From the NCBI RefSeq assembly GCF_900323885.1, contig NZ_OOHJ01000030.1, forward strand, positions 434,001 through 498,000: 64,000 bases of DNA, read 5' to 3'. Below the pieces are notes generated by a model, which was not told where the DNA came from, searched no databases, and saw nothing but the letters and a program-made list of their open reading frames with translations. Shown one piece after another: positions 36,014-45,081 of the stretch (the first letter of the stretch is position 1; each line of letters begins with the position of its first letter). The DNA comes from [Actinomadura] parvosata subsp. kistnae. Its GTDB lineage: Bacteria; Actinomycetota; Actinomycetes; Streptosporangiales; Streptosporangiaceae. The position numbers were made by a program, and so were the translations under genes.

Positions 36014-37228
36014 TCAGGAGGCCCGTTCGACGGTGGAGCGGTAGTCGGCGGTGATGGTGGCCAGTTCGGCGGCCTTGTCGTCGCCGGTGCCGGGCCGGGC
36101 GGACACAATGCGTTCGGCGTGGTCCATCTTCCGGTTGGCGAGGATGATCGCGGTGGTGGCGGGGCGGCGGTCGTTCTCGTAGCGTTCCAGCGCTGAGGGC
36201 ACGTCGCCGCGGGAGAGCTTGGCGGCGAGGGCGGCGGCGTCGAGGATGGCCTGGGAGGCGCCGTTGGCGCCGATCGGGTACATGAGGTGGGCGGCGTCGC
36301 CGAGCAGCGTGACGCGGCCCCGGCCCCACCGCTCCAGCGGCGCACGGTCCACCATCGGGTAGCGCAGGATCCGGGTGCTGCGGGAGAAGACGTCGTGGAC
36401 GTCGAGCGCGCCCAGGTCCCATCCGGAGACGTGCGGGAGGAGGTCGGCGAGCCGGCCGGGGACGTCCCAGTCCGCGCCGCCGACCGGGCCGGGCGTGCCG
36501 GTGGAGGCGAGCAGGACCCAGTTGAGCAGCGCCCGGCCGCGGGCGGCGTGCCGGGCGGAGATGGGGTAGGCGACCAGGCGGGTGGCCCGCTCGTCGTTGG
36601 CCAGGATCATCGTGCGGCCGTCGAGGAAGCCGTCCAGCTCGGTCAGGCCGCGCCACATGTCGACCCCGGCCCCGTACAGCGTGCCCTGCCCGGGGTGCAG
36701 GCGGGCGCGGACGGCCGAGTGCAGCCCGTCGGCGCCGACCAGGGCGGCGGCCTCCAGCAGGCGGTCGGCGCCGCGGGTCCGGTCGCGGACGTGCACGCGG
36801 ACGCCGTCCCTGCTCTGCTCGAAGCCGTGTACCCGCGTCCCGGTGCGGACCGCGTCGGGGCCGAGCCGGTCGCGGACCGCGTCCAGCAGCAGGGTCTGCA
36901 GTTCGCCCCGGTGGACGGAGTACTGCGGGCACGGATGCCCGGCGGCGATGCCGCGCGGCTCCGTCCACAGGGTGACACCCGTGTGGTCGAGGTAGTGGTG
37001 CGCGCGCGTGGGGATGCCGGTCGCGGCCAGCGCGTCCCCCAGGCCGAGGGCGGTCAGCACGGCGACGGCGGCGGGCTGGATGTTGATCCCGACGCCGAGC
37101 GGGCGGATCTCGGGCGCGCTCTCCAGGACGGTGGCGACGATGCCGCGGGCGTGCAGGGCCAGGGCGGTGGTCAGCCCGCCGATCCCGGCTCCTGCGATCA
37201 CGATGTCGGCGGTGGTGTCGTTGCTCAT
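36014..37228 (-). CDS. PhzS-like FAD-dependent hydroxylase of the phenazine cluster
   Basis: 404 aa. FAD fold IVIAGAGIGGLTTALALHARG, GVGINIQPAAVAVLTALGLGD (the block typical of PhzS and 3-hydroxybenzoate 6-hydroxylase relatives), ALVGADGLHSAVRARL and GRVTLLGDAAHLMYPIGANGASQAILDA. PhzS hydroxylates and decarboxylates N-methylated phenazine-1-carboxylate; without an adjacent phzM the substrate here may be a free phenazine carboxylate. Last gene of the cluster, separated from the ABM gene by a hairpin-forming 95-bp gap. Confidence 0.8.
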   Translation of the reverse strand: MSNDTTADIVIAGAGIGGLTTALALHARGIVATVLESAPEIRPLGVGINIQPAAVAVLTALGLGDALAATGIPTRAHHYLDHTGVTLWTEPRGIAAGHPCPQYSVHRGELQTLLLDAVRDRLGPDAVRTGTRVHGFEQSRDGVRVHVRDRTRGADRLLEAAALVGADGLHSAVRARLHPGQGTLYGAGVDMWRGLTELDGFLDGRTMILANDERATRLVAYPISARHAARGRALLNWVLLASTGTPGPVGGADWDVPGRLADLLPHVSGWDLGALDVHDVFSRSTRILRYPMVDRAPLERWGRGRVTLLGDAAHLMYPIGANGASQAILDAAALAAKLSRGDVPSALERYENDRRPATTAIILANRKMDHAERIVSARPGTGDDKAAELATITADYRSTVERAS

Positions 37229-37272
37229 GGCGGCTGACGTGCTCCCCTGCGGGTCTCGGGTCGGGCGGTGGC

Positions 37273-37301
37273 CGCCCCGCCGGCGCGTGGCCGGCGGGGC
37301 G
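37273..37301. terminator. GC-rich hairpin between ABM and PhzS-like genes
   Basis: Perfect 12-bp stem CGCCCCGCCGGC / GCCGGCGGGGCG with a 5-nt loop in the intergenic gap. It could attenuate transcription into the last gene or protect the upstream transcript. Confidence 0.5.
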
Positions 37302-37323
37302 GGGCCGGGCCTCGGGTTCCGGC

Positions 37324-37650
37324 TCAGGCGTGGTAGGTGGCGACCACCCGGTACGGGCTCGGCGTCGCCTTGGCGATCTCGGCGGCGCGCTTGGCGAACG
37401 CCTGCGCCTCGGGGTCGCCCATCGTCGCCTTGACGTCGTCGGGGCTGCGCCACTGGGCGTAGTTGACGACGCGGGTCCCGTCGGGGCTGGCGAGCAGGTT
37501 CACCGAGACGAAGCCGGGCCGGCTCCGCATGACCTTCTCCGTGCCCTCCTTCAGGATCTCGATGAGCTCCTGCTGCTTGCCGGGCTCGACGTCGAAGATG
37601 TTGATGAACGTCGCCACCGTGTCGTCTGCGCGGATCACGGTCTCACTCAT
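37324..37650 (-). CDS. antibiotic biosynthesis monooxygenase (ABM) domain protein
   Basis: 108 aa ferredoxin-like dimeric ABM fold: TVATFINIFDVEPGKQQELIEILKEGTEKVMRSRPGFVSVNLLASPDGTRVVNYAQWRS in successive strands and helices (read in parts). Members are cofactor-free oxygenases or small accessory proteins in polyketide and aromatic pathways. Lies 61 bp after the BVMO. Possible oxidation or stabilisation of a reduced phenazine; this is inference from context. Confidence 0.8.
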   Translation of the reverse strand: MSETVIRADDTVATFINIFDVEPGKQQELIEILKEGTEKVMRSRPGFVSVNLLASPDGTRVVNYAQWRSPDDVKATMGDPEAQAFAKRAAEIAKATPSPYRVVATYHA

Positions 37651-37711
37651 GGTGGTGTTCCTTTCTCTGTCGGTGGAATCTCTTGATGCGATAAGTGGGG
37701 CCCCTCATTCG

Positions 37712-39322
37712 TTATGACGACCGGGCTCCGTGGAAGGTGACGCCGGGGTATCCGGCCGCGGCCACCTCCTTCAACCTGGCCCGATACGCGCCCAGGCCGC
37801 CGAAGTAGAACATGACGCTGTTCTTCTTGCCGGGGATGTTGGCGCCGAAGATCCAGGAGTCGACCTTCGGGAAGAGCGTGTGGCCGGCGCTGATCTGGCA
37901 GGCGAGCGTCCACTCGTCCTCGGCCTGCCGGGTGGCCTCGGCGGCGGCGGCGCCGCGCTCCTCGGCCGCCTCAATAAGCTCGGCGATCCAGTCGACCTGG
38001 GTCTCGATGCCGGGCGGCAGGTTGCTGAAGGCGCTGTTGGGGCCGAGCACCATGAACAGGTTGGGGAAGCCCTCGGTGGCCACGCCGAGGTAGCTGGTGG
38101 GGCCGTCCTTCCAGTGGGTGCGGATGTCCAGGCCGCCGCGGCCGCGGATGTCCATGGTGCGGTAGCTGCCGTCCACCGCGTCGAACCCGGTGGCCAGCAC
38201 CAGCACGTCGAGGTCGTGCTCGGTGCCGTCCTCGGTGACCACGCCTTTGGCGGTCATCTCCCTGATCGGGGTCTCCTTGAGGCTGACCAGGGTGACGTTG
38301 GGGCGGTTGAAGGTCTCGTAGTAGCCGGAGTTGCAGATCGGGCGCTTGGCGTACGGGTCGGTGGGGGTGAGCCGGCGCGCGGTCTCCGGGTCACGGACGA
38401 TCTCCTTGATCTTGCCCCTGATGAAGTCGGCGGCGGCCTCGTTCGCGGCCGGGTCGGTGGCGATGTCGCCGAACGTGCCGAACATGAAGCGGAAGCCGTT
38501 GCCCTGCTCCCACGCCTCCTCGAAGACGCGCCGGCGCTCCTCCTCCGTCACGCTCATGGCGGGCACGTCGCTCTCCTCGAAGCCGCAGGCCACCCGCGAG
38601 GCGCGCACCTGCTCCCAGATGCGGTCGTAGCCCTCCCGGTAGGCGGCCCGCTCCTCCTCGGTCAGCGGGCGGTTGCCGGAGGGCACGCAGTACTGTGGCG
38701 AGCGCTGGAAGACGGTCAGGTGCTCGGCCAGGCCGGCGGCCGTGCAGACGAACTGGGTGCCGGTCGAGCCGGTGCCGATGACGCCGACGCGCTTGCCGGT
38801 GATGTCGAGGTCGGCGGGCCAGGCGCCGGTGTGCACGATCCGGCCGGTGAACAGGTCGCGGCCGGGGTAGTCGGGGATGTTCCTGGACGACAGCGGGCCG
38901 AGCGCGGTGACCAGGTAGCGGGTGGTGCAGCGGTTGCCGTCGTCGAGGGTGACGTCCCAGAAGTGGCCGGACTCGTCGTAGACGGCGGACTCGACGCCCG
39001 TGTTCAGCTGGATGTCCTTGCCCAGGTCGTGGCGTTCGACCACGGCCTCCAGGTACGCCAGGATCTGGGCCTGCGGGATGTAGCGGGTCCGCCAGACGTC
39101 GTCGTCGATCAGCCACCGGTCGAAGGAGTACCGGTAGACGAAGCCTTCGACGTCCGACATGGCCCCCGGGTACCGGTTCCAGTACCAGGTGCCGCCGACC
39201 CCGCCGGCCCGCTCGAACGCCCTGACCTTCAGCCCCAGCTCGTTGCGCAGCCGATGCAACGCGTAGATCCCGGCGAATCCGGCGCCGATCACGACCGCGT
39301 CGAAATCCGTCTTGACAGTCAC
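37712..39322 (-). CDS. Baeyer-Villiger monooxygenase in the phenazine cluster
   Basis: 536 aa, GTG start with GGAG seven bases before. FAD fold VVIGAGFAGIYALHRLRNELG, the BVMO fingerprint FTGRIVHTGAWP (FxGxxxHxxxW), and NADP fold VGVIGTGSTGTQFV; length fits cyclohexanone-monooxygenase-like type I BVMOs. These insert oxygen next to a ketone using NADPH and O2. It starts 13 bp after phzG, so it is part of the operon. A BVMO is not part of core phenazine synthesis; it may cleave or oxygenate a ring or side chain, or do an N-oxidation as related flavoproteins do. Confidence 0.85.
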   Translation of the reverse strand: MTVKTDFDAVVIGAGFAGIYALHRLRNELGLKVRAFERAGGVGGTWYWNRYPGAMSDVEGFVYRYSFDRWLIDDDVWRTRYIPQAQILAYLEAVVERHDLGKDIQLNTGVESAVYDESGHFWDVTLDDGNRCTTRYLVTALGPLSSRNIPDYPGRDLFTGRIVHTGAWPADLDITGKRVGVIGTGSTGTQFVCTAAGLAEHLTVFQRSPQYCVPSGNRPLTEEERAAYREGYDRIWEQVRASRVACGFEESDVPAMSVTEEERRRVFEEAWEQGNGFRFMFGTFGDIATDPAANEAAADFIRGKIKEIVRDPETARRLTPTDPYAKRPICNSGYYETFNRPNVTLVSLKETPIREMTAKGVVTEDGTEHDLDVLVLATGFDAVDGSYRTMDIRGRGGLDIRTHWKDGPTSYLGVATEGFPNLFMVLGPNSAFSNLPPGIETQVDWIAELIEAAEERGAAAAEATRQAEDEWTLACQISAGHTLFPKVDSWIFGANIPGKKNSVMFYFGGLGAYRARLKEVAAAGYPGVTFHGARSS

Positions 39323-39335
39323 CTGTGAACTCCTC

Positions 39336-39971
39336 TCATGGTTGCAGCCTGCGGGCCTGCCAGCCCGCGGGTGTCTGGTCGTAGCGGAGCCTGCGGTGCA
39401 GCCTCGTGGCCGCGGCGGCCCAGAACTCCACGGCGGCCGGCTCCAGCCGGTAACCGGCGAACCGGGCCGGGCGCGGCAGCGGCCCGTCGCTCGCGGCCAG
39501 CCGGTCCGCCTCGGCCTGCAGCGCGGCGGCGTCCTCCAGCGGCTCGCTCTGGCGGGAGGCCGCGGACATGGGGTGCAGCTGGGGCGGGCGGGCGGCCCAC
39601 AGCCGCTCGGCCTCCTCGTCGGGCACCTGGACGATCGGGCCCGACAGGATGATCTGCCGGCCGCTCTCGCGCCAGTACAGCACCCCGGAGCCCCAGCCGG
39701 TCTCGGCGATCTCGCGGCCCTTGCGGCTGCTGCTGTGGCTGGTGAAGAGCGCGCCCCGGTCGGTGATGTCGATGACGGCGACCATCCGGGTGGAGGCGCG
39801 GCCCCGGGCGTCGGCGGTGGCCAGCGCCAGGGCCAGCGGCTCGCGCACCCCCTCCGCCTTCGCCTCCTCGACCCAGCGCCGCAGGAGGTCCATCGGCTCG
39901 GCCGGCGGCCGGTCGTACTCGGGGAACGCCTCGTCCACCAGGCCCGTCAGGCTTTCGAACCTGCTGCTCAC
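39336..39971 (-). CDS. phzG: phenazine biosynthesis FMN oxidase PhzG
   Basis: 211 aa, close to the 210-220 aa of known PhzG. GTG start at 39971 with GGAGG six bases upstream. Pyridoxamine-phosphate-oxidase fold: EPLALALATADARGRASTRMVAVIDI, LFTSHSSSRKGREI, GVLYWRESGRQIILSG, ending in the conserved RLHRRLRYDQTPAGWQARRLQP-type tail. PhzG oxidises the reduced tricyclic intermediate to the phenazine carboxylate with FMN and O2. Lies 11 bp after phzF. Confidence 0.92.
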   Translation of the reverse strand: MSSRFESLTGLVDEAFPEYDRPPAEPMDLLRRWVEEAKAEGVREPLALALATADARGRASTRMVAVIDITDRGALFTSHSSSRKGREIAETGWGSGVLYWRESGRQIILSGPIVQVPDEEAERLWAARPPQLHPMSAASRQSEPLEDAAALQAEADRLAASDGPLPRPARFAGYRLEPAAVEFWAAAATRLHRRLRYDQTPAGWQARRLQP

Positions 39972-39982
39972 GCGTGCCTCCT

Positions 39983-40848
39983 TCAGACGTGGATGACGCC
40001 GCGGGCGACGGTGACGCCCGCGCCGCCGACCCGTACGGACGTGATCTGCCGGTTGTCGCCGCTCGCGCAGGCCCGCATCAGCGACGGGCGGCCCATCTCG
40101 ACGCCCTGGTGGATGTCGATCCACCGGCCGAAGGGGGCGCGGCCGTGCCGGGCCACGTGGATGGCGAGCGGGCCCGCGGCCGAGCCCGTCGCGGCGTCCT
40201 CGCTGACGCCGTACGCGGGCGAGAACATGCGGCTGCGCCAGCTCGTGCCGGATCCGGCGAAGCAGTTGACCGCCATGTCGGGGAAGCCGGCCAGGGCCCG
40301 CTGGTCGGGGTCGACGCGCGAGAGCGCGGCGATGTCCCGCAGCCCGACGAAGACGTGCCGCGGGCCGTTGGTGTAGATCTCGACGGGCAGCTCCGAGCGC
40401 GGGACGCCGAGCGCCTCCAGGAGCTCCCCGGTCCGGTCGAACGGCTCCCACACCGGGACGGGCTGCTCCATCCGGGCGGCGACCGCCCGCCCGCCGCCGC
40501 GCTCCAGCTCGAACGGGATGACGCCCATCGTTGTCTCCAGCAGCAGCCGCTCCCCGGCAGCCGCTCGCCGAGCGCGATGGCCGTGCCCAGCAGGGGGTGG
40601 CCGGCGAACGGCAGCTCGTTGACGGGGGTGAAGATGCGCACGCGCGCGTCGCCGCCCCGCTCGGGCCGCAGCACGAACGTGACCTCCGACAGGTTCATCT
40701 CCTTGCCGATGCTCTGCATGCGGGCGGCCGGCAGGTCGTCGGCGCCGAAGAAGACGGCCACCGGGTTGCCGCTCAGCGGCGTGTCGGTGAAGGCGTCCAC
40801 GACGACGTACTCGTGCCCGGAAACCTGTAGCGCCTGGTCCGCCGTCAT
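39983..40848 (-). CDS. phzF: trans-2,3-dihydro-3-hydroxyanthranilate isomerase PhzF, frameshifted
   Basis: About 288 aa after correction. The N-terminal part VVDAFTDTPLSGNPVAVFF and MNLSEVTFVL (with the catalytic Glu) and the C-terminal part AYGVSEDAATGSAAGPLAIH are clear PhzF motifs, but in different frames. They meet at the CCCC run 40552-40555 (GGGG on the coding strand); one extra G gives GERLPGERLLLETTMGVIPFEL. PhzF isomerises DHHA to the aminoketone that dimerises to the phenazine core. If the break is real, the cluster cannot make phenazine unless PhzF is supplied elsewhere. ATGA overlap with phzE. Confidence 0.88.
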
Positions 40849-42710
40849 GGCCGCAGCACCCTCTCGATCAGCGTGCCGAGGACGCGCGGCCCGTTCTGGG
40901 TCAGCACGGACTCGGCGTGGAACTGCAGCGTGGAGAAGTGCGGGCCGAGCAGCGCGTGCACCTCGCCGGTCCCGGGATCGCGGCAGATGTCGACCCGCCC
41001 GACGCCGGGGACGTCGATGGTGTCCGTGGCGCAGTGGGCGGCGAAGGTGTTGTAGAAGCCGACCCGCTCGCGCACGCCGAACAGCTCGATCTCCTTCTGC
41101 ACGCCCTGGTTGGGCGTGGGGCGGCGGCGCAGCTCGAGGCCGAGCCGGTCGCAGACCACCTGGTGGCTCAGGCAGACCGCCAGGAAGGGGCGGCCCGCGG
41201 CCAGCAGCCCGGCGGCGGCCGCCCGCAGGTAGGCGATCTTGGGGTGGCCCGCGTCCCGGGGGTCTCCTGGGCCGGGGCCCAGCACGACGAGGTCGTGGCC
41301 GTCGAGGTCGGGCCGCTGGTCGTGGCGGCGTACCGTCACTCGCATGTCCAGCGCGCGCAGCTGGTGGTCGAGCATCGAGGTGAACGTGTCCTCGGCGTCG
41401 ATCACCAGCGCCGAGCGGCCGGCGAGCCCGGCGGGGACGGCGGCCGGCTCGGTGCGGCCGTGCAGCCAGAAGCCCGCGACGGAGGTGTTGCGGCGGCTCA
41501 GCGCGTCGCGCACGCGCGGGTGCCCGCCCAGCCCGGCGTTCCTGGGCTGCAGCGCCGCGAGCAGCGCGGCGGCCTTGGCCCGCGTCTCGGCCACCTCGGA
41601 GGCCGGGTCGGAGTGGCGGACGAGGGTGGCGCCGACGCCGATGCGCACCCCGCCGGCGGCGTCGATGTCGGCGGTGCGGATGAGGATGGAGGAGTCCAGC
41701 GTCCGGCCGCCGGAGTCGTCGCGGCCGATGAGCGCGGCGACCCCGCTGTAGTAGCCGCGGCCGTGCGGCTCGTGGCGGGCGATGACCCGGCAGGCGTTCT
41801 CCAGGGGGCTGCCGGTGACCGTCGGGGCGAACATGGTCTCGCGCAGGATGTCGCGGATGTCCCAGGCGCTGTCGCCCTCGATGTAGTACTCGGTGTGCGC
41901 CAGCCGCGCCATCTCCTTCAGCCGCGGCCCCAGCACGCGCACGCCCGGCCGGCAGATCCTGGACATCATCTTCAGCTCCTCGTCCAGGACCATGTACAGC
42001 TCCTCGGACTCCTTGCGGTCGGCGAGGAAGTCCAGCACCTCGGGCAGGTTCGGCCCGGAGGGCGGATAGCGGTAGGTGCCGCTGATGGGGTTCATGGTCG
42101 CCACGCCGCCGCGCAGCGTCAGGTGCCGCTCCGGGGTCGCTCCCACGAGCGTGCGCCCGGGGGTGTGGATGACGAACGTCCAGTACGCCCCCGACTCGAC
42201 CTCCAGCAGCCGGGCGAACAGCGCCACGGCGTGGTGCGGCGCGTACCCGTCGATGGCGGTCACGAAGTCGCGCCTGATGACGAAGTTGGCGCCTTCGCCC
42301 TCGCCGATGGCCTCCTTGATCACCCTGCGGACGATCTCGGCGTAGTCGTCGTCGCCGACGTCGAACCGGCCGCCCGTCAGGGTGATGTCCGGGGTGGGGA
42401 TGCGGGCCAGCGCCTCCGGCACGGTGACCGTCTGCTGCGCCCGTACGGCCATCGCGATCAGCGGCGTGCCGTCGTCGGCGCAGACGAAGCCGCGCTCGGC
42501 GATCTGCCGGTAGGGGATGACCGCGAGCACCTCGTGACGGGGACCGCCGTCTCGCGCGAGGTCCGGCAGCGGGATCCCGGCCAGCCGGGAGGGATGGGTG
42601 ACGGTGCCGGTCAGGACGTCGATCGTGCCCGGCCCGGCGGCCTCGGGGCGGTGCAGCAGCGCGAACGACGGCGGGTTCGGCCCCAGCACGGTGCCGAGCA
42701 GGTCGCTCAT
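40845..42710 (-). CDS. phzE: 2-amino-2-desoxyisochorismate synthase PhzE
   Basis: 621 aa, the usual length. N-terminal chorismate-binding domain (about 1-420): NPISGTYRYP, DEELKMMSRICRPGVRV, FAPTVTGSPLENACRVIARHE, GRDDSGGRTLDSSILIRTAD. C-terminal class I glutamine amidotransferase (about 435-621): GPGPGDPRDAGHP, nucleophile Cys in FLAVCLSHQVVC, and the terminal LQFHAESVLTQNGPRVL with His-Glu. Glutamine-derived ammonia aminates chorismate to ADIC. ATGA overlaps with phzD and phzF indicate tight co-translation. Confidence 0.95.
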   Translation of the reverse strand: MSDLLGTVLGPNPPSFALLHRPEAAGPGTIDVLTGTVTHPSRLAGIPLPDLARDGGPRHEVLAVIPYRQIAERGFVCADDGTPLIAMAVRAQQTVTVPEALARIPTPDITLTGGRFDVGDDDYAEIVRRVIKEAIGEGEGANFVIRRDFVTAIDGYAPHHAVALFARLLEVESGAYWTFVIHTPGRTLVGATPERHLTLRGGVATMNPISGTYRYPPSGPNLPEVLDFLADRKESEELYMVLDEELKMMSRICRPGVRVLGPRLKEMARLAHTEYYIEGDSAWDIRDILRETMFAPTVTGSPLENACRVIARHEPHGRGYYSGVAALIGRDDSGGRTLDSSILIRTADIDAAGGVRIGVGATLVRHSDPASEVAETRAKAAALLAALQPRNAGLGGHPRVRDALSRRNTSVAGFWLHGRTEPAAVPAGLAGRSALVIDAEDTFTSMLDHQLRALDMRVTVRRHDQRPDLDGHDLVVLGPGPGDPRDAGHPKIAYLRAAAAGLLAAGRPFLAVCLSHQVVCDRLGLELRRRPTPNQGVQKEIELFGVRERVGFYNTFAAHCATDTIDVPGVGRVDICRDPGTGEVHALLGPHFSTLQFHAESVLTQNGPRVLGTLIERVLRP

Positions 42711-43330
42711 GTGAACACCTCCTTGGCCGTGACCACCGCGGCGCAGCGCTCGGCGGCGTACTCCAGGGCCATCCGGTGGTAATCGGCGTTGAAGTCGGCG
42801 ACGGCGTCGCCCACCAGGAAGGTCTCCAGGTCGTTGGTGAACGCGTCCACGGCCGTCATCAGCACGCCCACGTGGGCGTACACGCCGCAGACGATGAGCT
42901 GGTCGCGGCCCAGGCGGCGCATCCGCTCCAGCAGGTCGGAGCGGAAGAACGCGCTGTAGCGCCATTTGGTGAACATCCAGTCGCCGGGCTCGGGGGCCAG
43001 CTCGTCGACCACGAGCCGGTCGGCGGGCGTGCTGCGCATGCCGGGGCCCCAGAAGTCCTTGAGCAGGCCGCGCTCCTCCTCGGTCATGCTGCCGGGCTGC
43101 GCGGTGTAGCCCACGGGGACGCCGAGCGCGGCGGCGCGCGAGCGCAGCAGGGCGATGCCGCGCACCAGCTCGTCGCGGGTGGGCGAGGGGAAGGGGTTGA
43201 CGAAGTAGCGCTGCATGTCGTGGACGAGCAGGACCGCGCGGGCGGGGTCCGGGATCCACGGGACGGGGCCGCGGGGCAGGTCGCCCGCGGTGGGCAGCGG
43301 ATAGGGCTCGATCGCGGGAATGCCGGGCAT
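42707..43330 (-). CDS. phzD: isochorismatase PhzD
   Basis: 207 aa, the exact usual length. ARAVLLVHDMQRYFVNPF contains the catalytic Asp of isochorismatases, KWRYSAFFRSDL the Lys, and GRDQLIVCGVYAHVGVLMTAVDAF the Cys-containing loop. Hydrolyses ADIC to DHHA and pyruvate. GGAGA sits four bases before the ATG; starts 14 bp after phzC. Confidence 0.95.
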   Translation of the reverse strand: MPGIPAIEPYPLPTAGDLPRGPVPWIPDPARAVLLVHDMQRYFVNPFPSPTRDELVRGIALLRSRAAALGVPVGYTAQPGSMTEEERGLLKDFWGPGMRSTPADRLVVDELAPEPGDWMFTKWRYSAFFRSDLLERMRRLGRDQLIVCGVYAHVGVLMTAVDAFTNDLETFLVGDAVADFNADYHRMALEYAAERCAAVVTAKEVFT

Positions 43331-43344
43331 GGGCTCTCCTTCTC

Positions 43345-44516
43345 TCAGTCGCCCCAGGCGGAGATCACCGAGACCGCCTGCCAGAGCGTCAGCCGGGGGT
43401 CGCACAGGGTGGTGTAGCGCTCGCCCAGCTCGTCGAAGTCGTTCTCGTCGGCGACGCACTCGACCACGTCGTCGGGGGTGGTCTCCAGGTGCAGGCCGCC
43501 CGCCACGCCGCCGGCCGCCTCGACCGCGGCCACGAACCCGCCGACCTCCCGCATCAGCTCGGGCACCAGGCGGGTCTTGCGCCCGCCGGGGTGGTGACGG
43601 TGTTGGCGTGCATGGGGTCGCACAGCCAGATGGCCGGGTGGCCGGCCTCCCGTACGGCCTCCACCAGTGGCGGCAGCGCGCGGGTCACGGTGCCCGCGCC
43701 CATCCGGGCGATGAGGGTGAGGCGGCCCGGCTCGCGGCCCGGGTCGAGCCGCTCGCACAGGGCCAGCAGCTCCTCGGGGGTCGTCTTGGGGCCGACCTTG
43801 CAGCCGACCGGGTTGACCACCTCGGCGAGCAGGGCGACGTGCGGGCCGTCGGGCTGGCGGGTGCGCTCGCCGATCCAGGGCCAGTGCGTGGAGCCCAGGA
43901 CCAGCGCCCCGGACGGGTCGCGGCGCAGCATGGGGACCTCGTAGTCGAGCAGCAGCGCCTCGTGGCTGGTCCAGGTGGGCGGGTCGTTGGCGGGGCGGCG
44001 GGAGGAGCCGCGCCAGCCCAGGTGCTCCATGATGTCGCTGGCGGCCATGTAGCCGGTCAGGATGCGCAAGGGGTCGGGCTGCCGGCTCTCGGGGGTCGGC
44101 TCCGGGCCGTTGACCAGGTGCCCGCGGAACACCGGGAGCTCCAGGTCGCCGACCTTCTCCACGGGGCTGGAGCGCGGCTTGGCGAACTGCCCGCCGATGC
44201 GCCCCGCGCGCAGCACGGGCTTGCGTCCGACCATCTTCAGTGCCCCGGCCAGCACGTCCAGGGCGGCGGTCTTGCGGCTGACGTGCTCCTGCGTGCACTC
44301 CTCGGGGTCCTCGGCGCAGTCCCCCGCCTGGATGACCAGGGACTGGCCCGCCGCGACCGCGGCGAGCAGCGTGCGCAGGACGTGCACGTCGCTGGGCCGT
44401 ACGAGGGGCGGGCGGGCGGCCAGCACCTCTCGTACGCGCTGCACCTGCGACGGGTCTTCCCAGGCCGGCTGCTGCAGCGCGGCGCTGAGCCGGATGTCGG
44501 GCATCGCGTGGTCCAC
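43345..44516 (-). CDS. phzC: class II DAHP synthase PhzC, frameshifted
   Basis: About 390 aa after correction; GTG 44516 or ATG 44504. Motifs: SLVIQAGDCAEDPEEC, LRAGRIGGQFAKPRSSPVE, GFKxxx-equivalent WTSHEALLLDYE, GPKTTPEELLALCERLDP and IWLCDPMHANTV, all of type II 3-deoxy-D-arabino-heptulosonate 7-phosphate synthase. The frame breaks right after this at about 43582-43590; adding one G restores TTPGGRKTRLVPELMREV and the C-terminal 85 residues (DENDFDELGERYTTLCDPRLT). It feeds the shikimate pathway for phenazine supply. Loss would be less harmful than loss of phzF since housekeeping DAHP synthase can replace it. Confidence 0.88.
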
Positions 44517-44544
44517 GGCTCTCCCTCGGTTGTCTGCCGGATTC

Positions 44545-45033
44545 CTAGGTCGGAATCCCCTCGCGTCGGATCTCGGGGACGGGGATGCCGAGCGCGCGCA
44601 GCTGCTCGTTGGGGTTCATGAACTCCCGCTGCCGGCGGATCAGGCCGTCCTCCAGCTGGAAGGAGTGCAGGAAGTGGTTGCGGTAGTGGCCCTCGGGGTA
44701 GCCGGGGAAGCGGATGGCGCCCTCCCCGTCGCACTCGACCCAGAAGAAGCCGGGGTCGCCGGTCTCGAAGATCTGGACGTTGTACCAGACCCAGTCGGGG
44801 AAGCAGCGCAGCGACCAGACCGCGTGCTCGGCGAGGCGGTCGCGTCCCCGGATGACGATCGGCTCGCCGGTGTCGTTGGTCCACAGGCCGCCGGTGCCGT
44901 CCTCGGTGAACAGCAGATGGCGGCGCAGCCGTTCCTCGCCCCGAGTGTTCATGTACTTTTCGACGGTCGCCCGGTTCTTCTTCCTCAGGGCTATGTCGGC
45001 GCTGTTTCCCGGATAGTGGCCGTTTTCGGGCAT
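44545..45033 (-). CDS. phzB: phenazine biosynthesis protein PhzA/PhzB
   Basis: 162 aa, SnoaL-like alpha/beta barrel; GGEERLRRHLLFTEDGTGGLWT-type N-terminus, FPDWVWYNVQIFETGDPGFFWVECDGEGAI and GHYRNHFLHSFQLEDG match PhzA/B, which speeds condensation of two aminoketones to the tricycle. Only one copy is present, as in most producers outside Pseudomonas. GGAG eight bases before the ATG. First structural gene, 48 bp after the regulator. Confidence 0.93.
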   Translation of the reverse strand: MPENGHYPGNSADIALRKKNRATVEKYMNTRGEERLRRHLLFTEDGTGGLWTNDTGEPIVIRGRDRLAEHAVWSLRCFPDWVWYNVQIFETGDPGFFWVECDGEGAIRFPGYPEGHYRNHFLHSFQLEDGLIRRQREFMNPNEQLRALGIPVPEIRREGIPT

Positions 45034-45081
45034 GGCGAATTCTCCGCATTTCTGAAAGGCGAATGAATAACGAAATCCCGG

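Noticed and set aside
39336..40451. Long minus-strand frame that would make a PhzF-PhzG fusion protein
   Set aside because: The part above 39971 is in the wrong frame for PhzF motifs; PhzG has its own GTG with GGAGG.
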